The notes under the pieces: generated by a model
What the model saw: only the letters and a program-made list of their open reading frames with translations
What the model was told of the DNA's origin: nothing
Databases searched by the model: none
Made by a program: the position numbers and the translations under genes
DNA from: Volvox africanus
Taxonomy: Eukaryota; Chlorophyta; Chlorophyceae; Chlamydomonadales; Volvocaceae
Assembly: GCA_030268105.1 (NCBI GenBank)
Contig: BSDZ01000022.1
Location: 992,001-1,056,000, forward strand
DNA: 64,000 bases
Reading direction: 5' to 3'
In this document: piece by piece, positions 1 through 12,862 of the stretch
Numbering within the stretch: the first letter of the stretch is position 1
Layout: each line of letters opens with the position of its first letter

Positions 1-329
1 GAGGCACAGTATGAAGTGCTTCTCCCTGCCGCATCTCTTGACGGCGGGCCGGAAGACAAGTTTGCAGGGCCTACAGCAGGTTGAATGCTATCTCTAGGTG
101 TATTGGTCACGACCATCATGATATGTCAATGCGGGATAATCCTGTGTTGCTAGAATTGCTAGCTAGCATGGGGGCAAGGAAATCACGTGGGACCCGGTTT
201 AGGATGTGTGTGTGGATGTGGTACGACATGTCCGGCTCGCTTTCAGTTTCTTATAAAAATAAAGTCTTCGATGAAATTAGCTATGGGCATAAACATATAA
301 ATCCCGCTTGCCAAAGTAGTGTCCTGAAA

Positions 330-2115
330 ATGACACGCAGCGAAAACAATCAGGGCAACGATAGCCTGTTACCTGAAGTCAATATTCGCAAAGGCAGGAT
401 TGAAGATCTTGATAACGTGGTTATTTTTAATTCTGCAATGGCTAAGGTAGCTTTCGCTGCTTCAAGGCTTTATGACAGTGACGTCCTGGCGATTGTAAGT
501 CGCTCTTCATTTTGGCAGTGTCATTCCTCAATTCCTATTAAAACATGACACAGGAGACGGAAGATATTGACTTACCACCAGAAACTGTTGAGGCCGGAGC
601 ACGTGCAGTTTTAGAAGGCGGCGTTGGGGCGTCGTACTACTTGCTAGAATTGGCGGGAACAGTTGTGGCCCAGCTCATGATCACCCTCGAGTGGTCCGAC
701 TGGTAGGGCTGCCTGAGCTGCTCCCTTGCGGATGCCATTTTTCGTTTTCAGCTCCAGCTGGTCGGCGCCCCAGGTTGCGTTGGTTGTATGATACTTATAT
801 CATACACCTTACTGTGTTACGATCATCACACTAAGGCATTCCTCAAGGCTTTAACAGATCCAGAAACGAATATGACCAGCCAGTGACTCGAAATGTAGAC
901 CTGGGCCATTTTGCCCGCATTACCACCGATGCCGTTCTCACCTAAATCCCCTTTCGCCATTGCTGCCAGCACCACTCCGAAGCCCACTGCGCTGCTCCCT
1001 TGTCGGTCTCCTTGAACCTCTTCTCCGTCCATAAACCACTACAGGCGAGCCTGCAACCTCTGGTGGATCCAGTCCGTCTACGTTCTGCCGGAGCACCGCC
1101 GTCGGGGGCTGTTCAGGGCGCTGTACAATCACGTGCGGCGGGAGGCACAGACTACAGGCGCTGCGGGTCTCCGGCTATACGCTCACATAACCAACGAAGG
1201 GGCACACGCTACGGTAAGATAGCGACACGCGCTGCCAGACATTTTGGTTGCTGCTTGCAGGGGTGCACGATTGCATGCGAGCTATGCAGAGGGTAAAAGC
1301 TCCCTTCGGTGAATCCGTGTAGGTCAAGTTGCAGATCGCGCATGAAGTAGATAGCACCATCTGGATCACTGGCTCACGAAGGCTATCATTGTTGAAACTC
1401 TTGATCTCAACCCTTAAACCCTAAAACCCTAAAAGATGAATATCGGACGAAAGCCGAATTTGACGGTAGGAAGGTGTGGGAAAGATTCCCCGACCACGAT
1501 CACCTCCGCCCTGCAACTCGAATCTGGGCGCGTGCTGGGACTTGGGAAGTTGCCTCGATGAGACGTAAGAGCTGTAAGTCTGGGCGGTCGCGAGTTCGGC
1601 GGAATCCTATGGGCCTCGGGGTCCTATGCTGGCCACCCGCCCTGGTCCAGCAGGTGTGAGGGCTGTCTGCCTGGTGGAAATTCCCATCGAATAAGACGCG
1701 GTTGGGAACTAGCAGTAGCATTATTGTAGCGTGTTCCCCAACTAGTGGCTAACGTCACTCAGTACCTCTACTCTTAAGAGTAAAGATGCGAGTATTAAAT
1801 ATTAACATAAGCGAGCTGCTGTATGTATCTCAGCCAGCCTACTTGTTGCGACGTTAGCTTGTGACCGCTTGTAGCTTTGACCGTCTCAATACATATATGA
1901 ACGCTGCCCGGGGTATTCCTTGTCCTTGGATACGCCACCCACCATCGGCCAACCTTACAATCGATTTGTCTGTTCCCCCATTCACCTGCCCTTCCATCTG
2001 GCGACGCGGTGCCACGGATTGTGTTTTTCTTTTCGCTGTGGTGCCGCTGCAGTATGAGGGGCTCGGCATGCGAAGCCATTACAAGGTCTACGAAGAGATG
2101 TTCACTTCTTACTGA
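330..2115 (+). CDS. GNAT-family N-acetyltransferase, four exons, complete
   Basis: Proposed exons are 330-446, 554-702, 1045-1213 and 2053-2115, all with GT-AG borders. They join in frame to 498 nt (165 aa), the usual size of a single-domain GNAT enzyme, which transfers an acetyl group from acetyl-CoA to an amine. The substrate cannot be told. Visible landmarks are an N-terminal strand with IRKGRIEDLDN, the block VVAQLMITLEWSDW, then WWIQSVYVLPEHRRRG, which holds the R-R-x-G acetyl-CoA loop (motif A), and a C-terminal YEGLGMRSHYKVYEEM block typical of the last strands. The ATG at 330 gives the family length. The same frame is open back to an ATG at 81, which would add 83 unconserved residues. 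Intron 3 (1214-2052) holds a telomere-like block. The closest architecture I know is the small bacterial/algal GNATs with a WSDWR motif. Confidence 0.85.
1410..1434. repeat. Interstitial telomere-like block (CCCTAAAA)n
   Basis: About three degenerate units of CCCTAAAA, the complement of the Chlamydomonas-type telomere unit TTTTAGGG, lie inside intron 3 of the GNAT gene. The block is too short and too internal to be a chromosome end. Confidence 0.7.
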
Positions 2116-2140
2116 GTCAGACATCAAACTCGTACTTATA

Positions 2141-2145
2141 TGTAA
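2141..2145 (+). promoter_or_regulatory. UGUAA-type poly(A) signal of the GNAT gene
   Basis: TGTAA lies 26 nt after the stop codon at 2113-2115. Chlamydomonadales use UGUAA in place of AAUAAA, so this fits both the proposed gene end and the proposed lineage. Confidence 0.5.
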
Positions 2146-4159
2146 CGCATAAAGGATAAAATCCATATAGGATAAAGATTAGTAAGCGCCAGATTGTTTA
2201 TCGTTCTACATCCACCACTTCAACTTGCAACTGCCTCTCTGTGTAACGCTGGGAAATTCACGCATGCCTCATGGCGCGGCCGATGGTAATGACGCTCTCG
2301 CTGCCATGATGGGCCCAGCCCGGGAGCAGCACCGGACGCCGCCCCCACAGCCCAAGAGTCTCGTGTCCCGAAGGCCCATTCCACGCCGCAGCTTTCATCA
2401 AGTCTGCTGTCTGGCCAAACCAATTCAAGTATTCACCCAGCCCAAACATCCAACACTCCCTAAGTGCGGATCAGTCTGCTGCACGTGTAATCTTAGTATA
2501 CATATAGTATCTGGATGATAGGATCGCATGATTACTTTCTTAACTGCAATTAATTCACATTTAGGCCGCCGCACCGTGTACTAACGAGGAGAAGACATAA
2601 GCGCACAGCATGTGCGGCGTGGGATGGGCAGTCACGACATACGCCAGGATACAAGCGGCAGTGTCAGGCATGTGGGCCTGCAGGGCGGCTGTGCGGGCTG
2701 CTCTGGTGGGTGGGTGCGGAGGCCAAGCAGAACGACAAATCCACGCGTCTGCATAGGACGATTTCACTCCATACGCCACGCCATGTTGCGTGCTACTTCT
2801 GAGTTGTGCGGTTCCTCCGCCACGAATCACGTTAGCTCACGTGGTGGGCGCGATAGATGGGGTATGACTGGCATTGCGCAATGTTTTGTTCTCTAGGGTT
2901 TAGGGTTTTGCTCTCTAGAGTTAAACCCCAAAACCCTACCACCCCTAACCGACCTAACAATTGTTTGATTAGTTGAGCAGAACTTAAGTACCGACTACGT
3001 GGCATAATTGGACTTCCGGGATACGTGTGCGGATCATGCTCGCTATATAGAGCATAGAGCATGTAAGACTCGGATTGTGCTGTAAGCGGACTCCCATCAC
3101 ACAGGTCGGAGAATCTTTGCCAGGTTTAACGTTCTAGACCCAGGGTTCCTTAGCTGTTCCTGTAGTTTCCTGTCGCGGGTGCATCTCACGGGTGCAACTG
3201 GAGAGGCATAATATATCATCAATAAGCCGGAAATGGATTCGGGTACGGGGCGTGAGTGACTACAGGAGCGGGTGACTACAGGGGTTTAACTTCATGGAAT
3301 CGCTAAATGTGCAGAACACAATTTGCGTCACAGGATGAAATAGAGGAAATAAATTGAAGGTCGCCGCGCGTACAGGCCTTTCCATCAATCCCAACATACA
3401 ATACTGAAACCGACCCCGGCCCCGCACTGTAAGGCCCCGCGAGTGTGTTTTGCACACAGGAAAAGGGTCTGCAGGTCCACCCCGGTATTCCCGTGGAGTA
3501 GTAAACAGTTGCCGAACCACCTCGCAACTGGAAACCAACACGTACGTCACGGCCCAACGCGATATCCAAGTTATCTTTGCATCCACCATCCAGGGTTTAT
3601 GTGCAGATAAGAAGCAGATCTGGTCCCTAATTAATCAATGGACTACAACGAGAGGCCTCTGGAGAACGCTGATATGGCTCAGCGCTTGTGCTAGTCCCTT
3701 GAAGACCGCTTCAACGAACGTGGGTGAGGTTCAATAAACACCGGCGGCTTGACAGCCGAGTGAAGCTGGGCGCACAAGTACAATTACTGCACTGTTAATT
3801 ATGCATGGAATGGACTCTGGTATCCTTATTATGTTCAACCTAGAGAATAGGTTCGTTAACACTCTTCGGCAATAACCCCAGCACAAAACAATTGGGATAG
3901 GAGAGCAACCCAGAAAGCACATCAGACCTTCGCTCAATCTTCCCAAGTACGATTCGCCAATGAAGCTCACTGGGTTTGACGTCATAATGCGGATGAGAAA
4001 ATGCCGACATACATAGCACGACGTTTGTTCGGACTGTCATTTGCACAAAAATTTAACCCACCAGCAAATCCCAGCCTGTGACTACCTTCGTGACCCTTCG
4101 TTATCCAACGCCGACCGTTTGCACAGCCAGGCAATTCTCCATTTCATAACCTTCCATCG
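2146..4159. other. Intergenic region between two convergent genes
   Basis: No conserved coding block was recognised on either strand. Short open frames here show no family motif and overlap one another. A second telomere-like block (mixed TTTAGGG and CCCCAAAACCCTA units, facing each other) is at about 2893-2950. The region probably holds the two 3' UTRs and spacer. Confidence 0.5.
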
Positions 4160-4164
4160 TTACA
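4160..4164 (-). promoter_or_regulatory. UGUAA-type poly(A) signal of the FGT1-like gene
   Basis: TTACA on the plus strand reads TGTAA on the minus strand, about 170 nt beyond the stop codon at 4336-4338. Confidence 0.4.
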
Positions 4165-4335
4165 CAGGCCGCGCTCTTGAGGGCTTACCCGATACTTTGC
4201 TTCTCGTCCTCGCTCCCTTCCTAATACTAATGGCGACAATACTGGCACATCGCAGCTGGCGTCGCCGCATCGCTCACCATCACCAAGGAGGACAGGAACT
4301 ATTGGCAAGTCTCGCATGCGAGACCCCTCCTCTCG

Positions 4336-7300
4336 CTACAAGGTAACAGCCGCCACGAATGCTTGGGCATCCCGCTCCGTGAGGCTGAGTCCCACCACCA
4401 CCCGCCCATCCGGGCGCCCCGACCCGGGGCCTGCCGTGCTGGTGCCAGCACCAGCTCCGGCGGAGCCTCCAGCCGTGCTGCCGCTGGTGCCAGCGGCAGC
4501 GCCGACGGCACTTCCACCCGCGGCAACTTGCTGCTGCTGCTGCCCCCGCCGCTGCCGCCGCTGGTTCTGGGTCGACTCACCCTGATCCTTGATGAGAACC
4601 CTCGCAACCCTTGGCACGGCCTTTCGGGTGGAGCCGCTGCGGAGCACCGTGTCGAAGAGCTTCCGCAGCACGGGAAGCAGAGCGCCTAGGATATGATGGA
4701 AAACAGGAGGGAAGGGAACAGCTTATGCATATGTAAGGTGCAGAGACCACAGTAAAGAACACATTCCTAACGCCCGATGTGGGGATTTAAAAAGGCCCCG
4801 GAACGAAACTAATCCGTAGAAGTGGCAAAAAGGGCAAGGCGATTCTAATCGAATATTGCAGTGGTTGGTGGCTGAGGGCCGGGAAACAAGTGCCGTAGGC
4901 CCCAGTTCGCAAAAGCAAATAGGTATGCTTTGGTGTTAATTGCCCAACAGTGCCTTATACGGCCCCGCCTCTGTGGCTGGTACCTCCGGCACATACACCG
5001 GAAGAATGTGTAAGGCGATTTTGCAAACTGGCAACGGAATGCCACTCCAACCCTGACGGCACCTGAGACGACGTGTAGGCCATAGAAGCGGGAGCCAAAA
5101 TTGCATTTGCCGTCGCGCGCGCGGCGCACACAGTCATTACCGTGGAGGCAGCCACGGTCCAGGTAATGATACCAGAACTTCCAGTGCTTTTCTCCCTCCT
5201 GTTGGAGCCGCGTCGAGGAAAGGGGAAATGGGGAGCGGTTGCAACGGATGTACTGTCATGCGGGGGCACACCCAAAAGAAGGTTCATCCTGCAACGCAGA
5301 TAGTAACTCCCAAGGATAGAGTCTCAGCCACTCTTGTCTCTCTCCTGTTCGGCTATACCGCTCCTCGTATCTCCGAGGGCACATACGCAGTCCAGCTCAG
5401 GATGGGTGGGCAGCACTCGGACGTCTTCGCCACGACTCTCCACCACTCACCATTCGTTCATATGGCGTTAGGCCTGCGAGCACTTCAACCTGCCCCAATC
5501 ATATAATACATCCCCAACTGCAATAACGATTACCCCTGCTTACCCCAAGGTTCACTTTGCGATACTTCTCGTCCAGCTCGTACTGCGTAAAAATGTGTCC
5601 CTTGACCTAGGGTGAGGTAATAGGAGAAAGGAACGGGCAGAGGTAGCAACGACGAACGGGTGGCGGCGTGCATGATGCTGACACTCAGGCAACAAATCAC
5701 TCTCCTGGGACACAAGCCTGACATCGCAAACACGTGTGTGCGCGAGGTCCGAGTCAAGACCTGCTCCGGTTTCATCCACGAGTGCAAACCATGCAGGAAA
5801 AATTGGGTGCAGACCTAAGTCGATATCTTCCCGCATACGACCCCCAGGCACCATAACATTAATCCCCGAGCTACAACCTCCGCGGCATCCTTCCCGCCAT
5901 CCCCTTTCCCGCTATCCCCTTCCCGCTCCGCCTCCACCCCATTGTTCCCTGCAAGCTGGATAAGTACTCCTTTGCCAAGGCTTGTAAAGTAAAGGCCAAA
6001 AAGGATTATACAATTCCATTTCATAATATAATACATTGGGAATCTTACATTCAAAGGCTTGTTATACTGCTTTGTTAATTACTGTATGGTAATGGTCGCG
6101 CAAAATGTATCTTTCGGTAAGAAGACAAGCAAACATTAATGATAACTCCCTTCCCGACAGCACCCATCCCGACCCGTGGATCAGGCAACCTTGCCTGATT
6201 GGGCCGCTGGATGCGGTACTGGAGCGCGGCTCGTGAGGTCAAAATTGTACGGCGCAATGCCGTGGCCAGGATCACCAGTGGGTGCCCCGTGCCGCCCACA
6301 TTGGGGTTGCGGCGACTAACGTAGAAGCCAACCTGGCAGACAGGACGGTAGGAACACACAAGGTAGAAACGGGGCTGGTAATGCGAAGGAGACGGAGACG
6401 GGTGCGGCATGAGCATGAGAGCATGGAGGGGACTGAGGACGTAGGAAAGGGAGACGGAGGTCGAAGGGACGGAGGACGTGAACTGTGACCCCCAGACAGA
6501 GCAGAGAGGGGGATGAGAGAGAGAGAAGAGGAGGGGAAGAGTAGTATTAACGGAGAGCTCAGCGATGGCCGTCAAATAGGGCGCGAAATGCAAGGCCAGA
6601 GATCAAGGGCGTTTCCCGTCATGTACGACAAGGGCGACGGGCATCTCGTTATTGTCCGTGATTCTAACCTTGCTCAAGCTACCCTCCTCATGTTGCCCAT
6701 ACCGACCCGGTTCATGGCTTCAAGTGGTGCGTTCTCCGACTTCATGTCCGTCAACGCCGCTTCCAATGCTTGGCGGGCCTGCTCAAACGATAGCCCATCG
6801 TCCACATCCAGCTCTATGTACGTTGTTGCCGCGCCTGCAGCATGCCAGTGCCATACCAAGCGGCTATGGAATTCAGCATGTGCGCAGGATCCTAAAGAAT
6901 ACCCTCCTCAGCGGTTCCTTGCCATGGGCTGGTCAGCTGTGGTCCTGTGAAACGCTCCCTTTTTTCACCTTCCTGCCAACTTACTCCCCCGTTGACTGTC
7001 AACGATTCCAACCCAGACCAATCTTTTTCGCCCAACAACACCAAAACCCACCAGTTGCCGCGTCCACGTGAATAGCATGCTCTTGCAAAACTTCGACACT
7101 GCTATTTGCCAAATTAAGCACGCCCTCCTCATAGTCGCCCGCGGAACGAGCCTGAAAACGTGGGAGAACAGTTAAACTGAGAACAGTTAAACGGAGTCTC
7201 CTTTTGGACGGAGACTACCTCGACGGGTATAATTGTGAAGAAAGATAACCAACACCGGCCAGGGAGCTTCAATAACAGTTTGGGCACGTGTTACGTGTTA

Positions 7301-8439
7301 CGTGTTCAGGCACGACTGTTATGGCACGACTAATATGCCCCTGGAGTTCCAGGTTCTACCCCGACCGAGAGCGGGTCAAAGACCCAAAGTTAAGGGCAGG
7401 GTGCCCCCATGTCGATGGACGGTGACGACCCCAATTAAAGTGACCTGCGAGCTGACCAGTAGCGGAGTTGACGCCTTAGTTGATTCGGCAGATTCCGCTG
7501 GATGCTGGTGGTGGGTGCTGAACCTGGGAAAACCACTGATTTCGGAGAAGTCGGTATGGGAGACTGGATGAGGGTGCCCCGAAACACCGGGGAAGGTAGG
7601 GACTGCCAGGTTAGTGGCCACGGGTGATGTACCCCCCTATCCTACACACATAAGTTTGGGATACCAGTACGGATCAAAGCTTCAGTATTTAGAGGCGCTC
7701 CTTTCGTTTGCTCGTGGCCTGGTGCTCGCCGTAACAAGATCTGGATTCACAATCAGCGTGCAAGGCGCTCAGTGGGACGTCAGGTTCCCAAAACCATGAC
7801 GCGCAAACTGTCGCCTTTCAAATGTTTGGATTTGAAATCCCTTCTGGGATCTGATCTTAGGTCTAATCTTTTCGGTTTGCGTCTTCATCGGGAATAGAAT
7901 GTCCGCGGCAACAGACCTGCTTGATAAGGCTCTCCATAATGCCGAAAAAGTACTGAAACATAAGGTCCTGGTCCCGCAGCTGCAGCCCTAGCAGCCGGTT
8001 CAAGAACTTGACCACCGACGTGTTGGTGTCCTTCTTCTCGACCATTAGTATGCCCCTGCAGGCGAATGCAGGAGCCAACGGCTGCGTCAGAGATGCAGGC
8101 TTCACACATTTCAGAGCGTAAACCATCATCCCCAACGCCCCATGGCAGCGCTGCACATTCACCCGAGTACTCATCCCTATCCGCTCCCTCTGCGCTCCTC
8201 CGCGCCACTGTCCTGACTCCCCGCACGCTTACCCCACATCCGTTAGCAGCCCCATTGTCTTGAGGCAGCGTTGCATGTGCTGCAAAAACGCCGTAATGCG
8301 CGCGTTGCTGCCGGGTGGTGTCGCGGCGATTGCCGATGGCAGTAGGTCGGATGGCAGCTCGCCAACCTTGGCGCCCGCGACGTTGTGGGCGCCTGACGAC
8401 ACGCATTCCAACAGTCGTCCCACCGCTTGCTCACCGTAC
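4336..8439 (-). other. FGT1-like C-terminal SBNO domain exons
   Basis: Proposed exons are 8439-8238, 8055-7917 ([16 protein letters not shown]), 7151-7052 ([18 protein letters not shown]), 6834-6703 ([18 protein letters not shown]), 6332 to about 6145 ([10 protein letters not shown]), 5582-5544 (13 codons, [13 protein letters not shown]), 5198-5063 (CLHGNDC and a second Cys pair ending LHVVSG) and 4685-4336, which ends at a TAG. All align in order with the C-terminal half of FGT1, including the Cys/His cluster C-x-H-G-x-x-C. The last exon has a Gln run and a Gly/Ala-rich loop between the two final conserved strands that plant FGT1 lacks. Confidence 0.82.
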
Positions 8440-11400
8440 CTTTCAACGGAGCAGGGGCGATATGTAGGGAATGGGGTTACTGGATCCAGACCTAGGGTGT
8501 TACTAGGAACGACGGCACTACTGAGTAGCGTCAGACCAATACAGGCACCATGGCAATACGTAAAAGACGGCGTGACTCGTTTAATTATTCCCTCCCTGCA
8601 TGCCACAAAACGCACTCTTGACGACCCTTGACGCAGCAGTGCTGGCCACTGATGGCCCCATGCATTCCTGACAGCAACGCTTAAGCGACCTTGCAGATTT
8701 CACTGCCTGGCCAGCCTTCGAAGGCGCGAGGAAAGACTTGCGCAGGAAAGCAATTACTCCCCGTCTTTTCGGCTGTGTGCGCAAGCCTCAATTCCCACCC
8801 ACCCACCCAGCCCTTTACGTACTTATTATCTACATCGTATGGCTTAAGGTCGGAAGAGGCGCCTAGCGCCCGACGGTCGCCACGCAGCAGCGCCCCCAGG
8901 GAGGTCAGCCGCTTTGCAACAGCGCCAGCGAACCTGACCGCACGGGTAGCGGGTGGCATAAGCTGAGGAATGAATCTTGATCTTAGCACCAATCCGATGA
9001 CAGATAGTAATGACTACAGGTGGCGAATGTGCAGTAGTTTGTGCCGTCTCGAAGGAGACTGTCTAAGCCATACATGAAGAACGCAAACTGCCGCTCTCCG
9101 TCTGCATGCGCAAGTGAAGGTAAGTAAGTGGACTACCGAATAACAAGGAAGTGGACTACCGAATTGCCACCTCGTCGCAGCTAGCATGCGCAACGAAGCC
9201 CTACGCTACCCTAGTACCTACGCATTCCTAAAATTTGCACAGCTTCTGATGTAGTAGCAGTGGCTGCGCGAGCTGTAGCCTTCGGCTGCAGGTTTTGGGT
9301 GTATTCATTCACCTGCCCCCTTACCTGTACTCGCCCCCGCACTTTGTCACTAGCAAACAGTACTCTGGCGCCGAGGTCTGATTGGAGCGATGGCTGCGAC
9401 CAAATTGCTATGCATGACCACACGCAGGAAAGGAAGGAGGCAGAATAGGATGCAAGGGACGAAGGACGAGGGAGGGGACGAAAAGTGGCGAAAGGGTAGG
9501 AGAGCGTCAACAATGAGATTGGTCAAGCTGATGAGAACAATTGATAATTGGATCACCGATTGGAACATCTTTCTGAGAGCGTTGGGTGGCGAGGATGTCA
9601 TATCCAGCTGCTGCGTCCGCACTCACGTTCATCAATTACGACGCAGGTCGCACCCGCGGGCTATCCCCATCTAGTGGCGCGCATCCGTCTGAGAGCCTCG
9701 CCCGCTACCGCTCCCACACGACCCCATCCGGAAGCTTGAATTTGCAATCAGCGACATGGTCCGCTCCTGGAACCCAGACTTCCCCTGTTCCTGACTCAGT
9801 GAGCAATACCCTACACAGGGGCATTCGTATGCATGCACAGGCCAAACACACGGACACGCACCTGGATAGCCTTGTCCGCCGACCAGGGCAGCTCCAGAGT
9901 GATATGGAAGCGCCGCCGCTGGTTGGGGACCCTGACGTAGAAGGAAACGAGGGAACTAACTGATCAGCGACGATATTAGGGGTCGTGATCACGGCCGAAA
10001 GCATCACAAAACATGGCAAGCGATTCTTGCAGAGGTTCGGGATGCTAACCTTGCAAGTCTGTTCCAAGTTCGCCACCTTCCCAACAAAACCTTCCGTCAC
10101 ACAGAATAACGGCTACTACCCTCCCCATAGCCTCTGATGGAGCCAAGGTTTGTACCGTTCCGGGGTTCTGGGGCATATCGCTTCGGCACCTTATCCGGAC
10201 TTCCGGATGTCTTAAAACTTACAAGCCCTCACCTTCTGTCCGCCTGCAAGCTAATTCCAGTGGATGCTGCGTCGCTGATTATGGCCACTAGCTTGCGGCC
10301 GTTCATGAAGTCGTTCTTTTCGGCCATGTTAACCATCTTCTGAGCCTCGTCATCACGGCGTTGCTGCAGAATGAGGACGTATCCGGCAGGGAGGCCGCTT
10401 ATGTGTGCGTTGGGGGGGTAGGGATCCTCACGGAAACCTCACGTGCGAGAGGACGGCCCGAATAACGCAGGAAACCAATTCGCCAATTGGCATTCAGTCA
10501 GTCAGGTACTCATATCCTCAAAAGTCGCTCTATTCGAACCTTTTTATCACGTCCGTACCACCCGCACTGCATCCCACTCACCTTGCACACGATGCGCCCC
10601 TCGACGGTTCGGACCTGTAGCACCTTACGCCCAGTCATCTCCGCCACTTTGCTTTCGCCACCCATCAGCTCAGTTAGCTGATCCAGCGGGTTGAGTGGCA
10701 GCTGTTACGGAGAGGAGAGAGGCCCGTGAGCGCAGATGTAGTGTGGAGGAGGGGGACTAAAGTGGCGGACACGAATAGAGGGCCGAAGTGGCAAGCAAGG
10801 AATGTATGGCCAGGCCCAAATGGCGTGTGTGGCGCGTGATGATGTGTTCTTCCTTCATGCCACCACGCGCTACACGACAATGCTTCAAACCGCCACACCG
10901 CCAAGGAACCTCGCAGTACGCACCTCCTGTGCCTCCAGAAGCCGTAAGAGCATCGCCCGACATTTCCGCAGCTCGGGAGGCAAAGCACTGCCTCCCACCT
11001 CCTGCCCCCGGCCACGCCTCTGGCCAAGACCGTCCTCCTCCACCAGCTCCACTTCTTCGCCCTCGCTGCTGTCATCCCCCTCATCCTCCAAGCTCACTCC
11101 GCTGCTACTGCCGTCAGCATCGTCGCTATTACTGAAGATTCAGAATCGAAGGTAGGCAACGGTGTCATGCGTATGTCGACATATGCGATATGGGCTACCA
11201 CCCTCACGAGAGCTTTATACCCCATAAGACCAGGTGGCTTTGTTTCATGGATGACAAGATCAGCGAGCACAAGAACCTTACAAGGCGGCACATAAATTGT
11301 ATGGCAGGGTGGTCAACGCGTTAACAGAGGCGCCAGCCCAACTGTCATCGCTGGCGGTTAGCCTCATGCCGCATGCCACGTTGCCTTCATGCCGTGGGCT

Positions 11401-12830
11401 CTAGACCGCGGAATCTTCAGCTCGGTACTTAAATAAGCCTCATCCCTGGCCCCTGGAAGTTCACACAATCCACATGGCTTCAACAAAAGGTTGAATTCCG
11501 GTACTAACTGAAGTATTAGATATGCATGCAGGCCGCCAAATATGTGCTTAACAAGCCTTCAGCATCCCTACCTGTCTTCATCGTCAGAGTCAGCGCTTCG
11601 CCTTCTACGTCCACTGTCCTTGCCTTTGCCTGCTTTCCAGGTTTTGGGAATCTTGTTCAGTGGCTTGCTCTTGGCTGCATGGCGGTACACGGCAGGCGGT
11701 TCTGCTCCGCCGCGGGGCCCCCTCCTTCCTAGTGCACCGGCATCACTATCGTCATCGCCGCTGCTGCTGGTCGCGCTGTTGCTGACCTGGCCACCTCCAT
11801 TGGTTCTACCGTTTGCTCTGCGGTTAGCTGCCGCTGCGCGTTCGTATTCTGCCAGGTTGCGCTGGGCAGTAGACAGGCGCTGCTCTGTGTCTTTGAGACG
11901 CTGCCGGGCGGCACGAAGCTGCATTCGGATCTGCGACGGCAAGAAGAAGAAAGGAGAGAGAAGTGCCGCACACAATGCTCAGGATGCGTGCCCTGGAACC
12001 AGAATATGATGGCAGCGAAAATGGTTTTCATCGCCACTAGGAACAAAACAACAAAGAACTGGGCATTTGGAATAGAAGATCACGACAAACATCGAAGCTA
12101 TTAATATCATAAAATCACTCGGGGGGTTGTCCTCTGTGCCGGACCGGCTGTGCCTGAACGAACTGAATATGAGGGGGTGTTTTAAAGCAATACATATATA
12201 GCGTATCGTACCTTCAAGATGTCGGCCGGGACCCCACGGCCACCACAGCCGGCGACATCATCTTCGTCGTCCTCGTCACTGTGGCTTTCTGACCAGGCAC
12301 CCCGGGCAGGCCTACCTCGACCGGCTCGCTGTGGTGCCGTTCGCTGCAGCCGGCCGCTCCGTTTTGCGCCGGGCCGATGCCCCTCTGTCGGAACAATGCA
12401 GTTCGGAGGCAAAGCAGTCACATGAAGCAATACATGCCGTTTTGGACGTATGTAACGGAAGTACTGTCGAGTTCTTCCTAACCCTAACAACGCTCCCCGT
12501 CCAACGGCAGGCACACCACGAAGCGGAGATGGAAAAATTCACCTCACACCCACCTGCTACAAAGTCGTCATCGTCGGAGTCGTCCTCACTTTCCACGGAT
12601 TCCTCGCTTAGCTCCTCGTCAGAAGACTCGTCATCGGCTGAGCCCTCATCATCTTCGACGACTGCCCGCCGCTGGCCCTTGCCCACCGCAGCCGCTTTGG
12701 GACGTTTTGCCTCTACTATGGCCGCAGCAGTGGCCCCTTTCTTATCGCAGCTCTTAGCCCCGGTCTTCGCTGCCACAGCCGCCTTGCAGCTAGCGGTAGT
12801 CTTTCGCCGCTTCGCATCGTGGCCTGCAGC

Positions 12831-12862
<32 letters not shown>

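Noticed and set aside
1410..1434. True telomere or chromosome end
   Set aside because: Only a few degenerate units, flanked on both sides by gene sequence.
5552..5854. Open minus-strand frame [17 protein letters not shown]
   Set aside because: Falls between two colinear FGT1-like exons with no match to the family; treated as intron.
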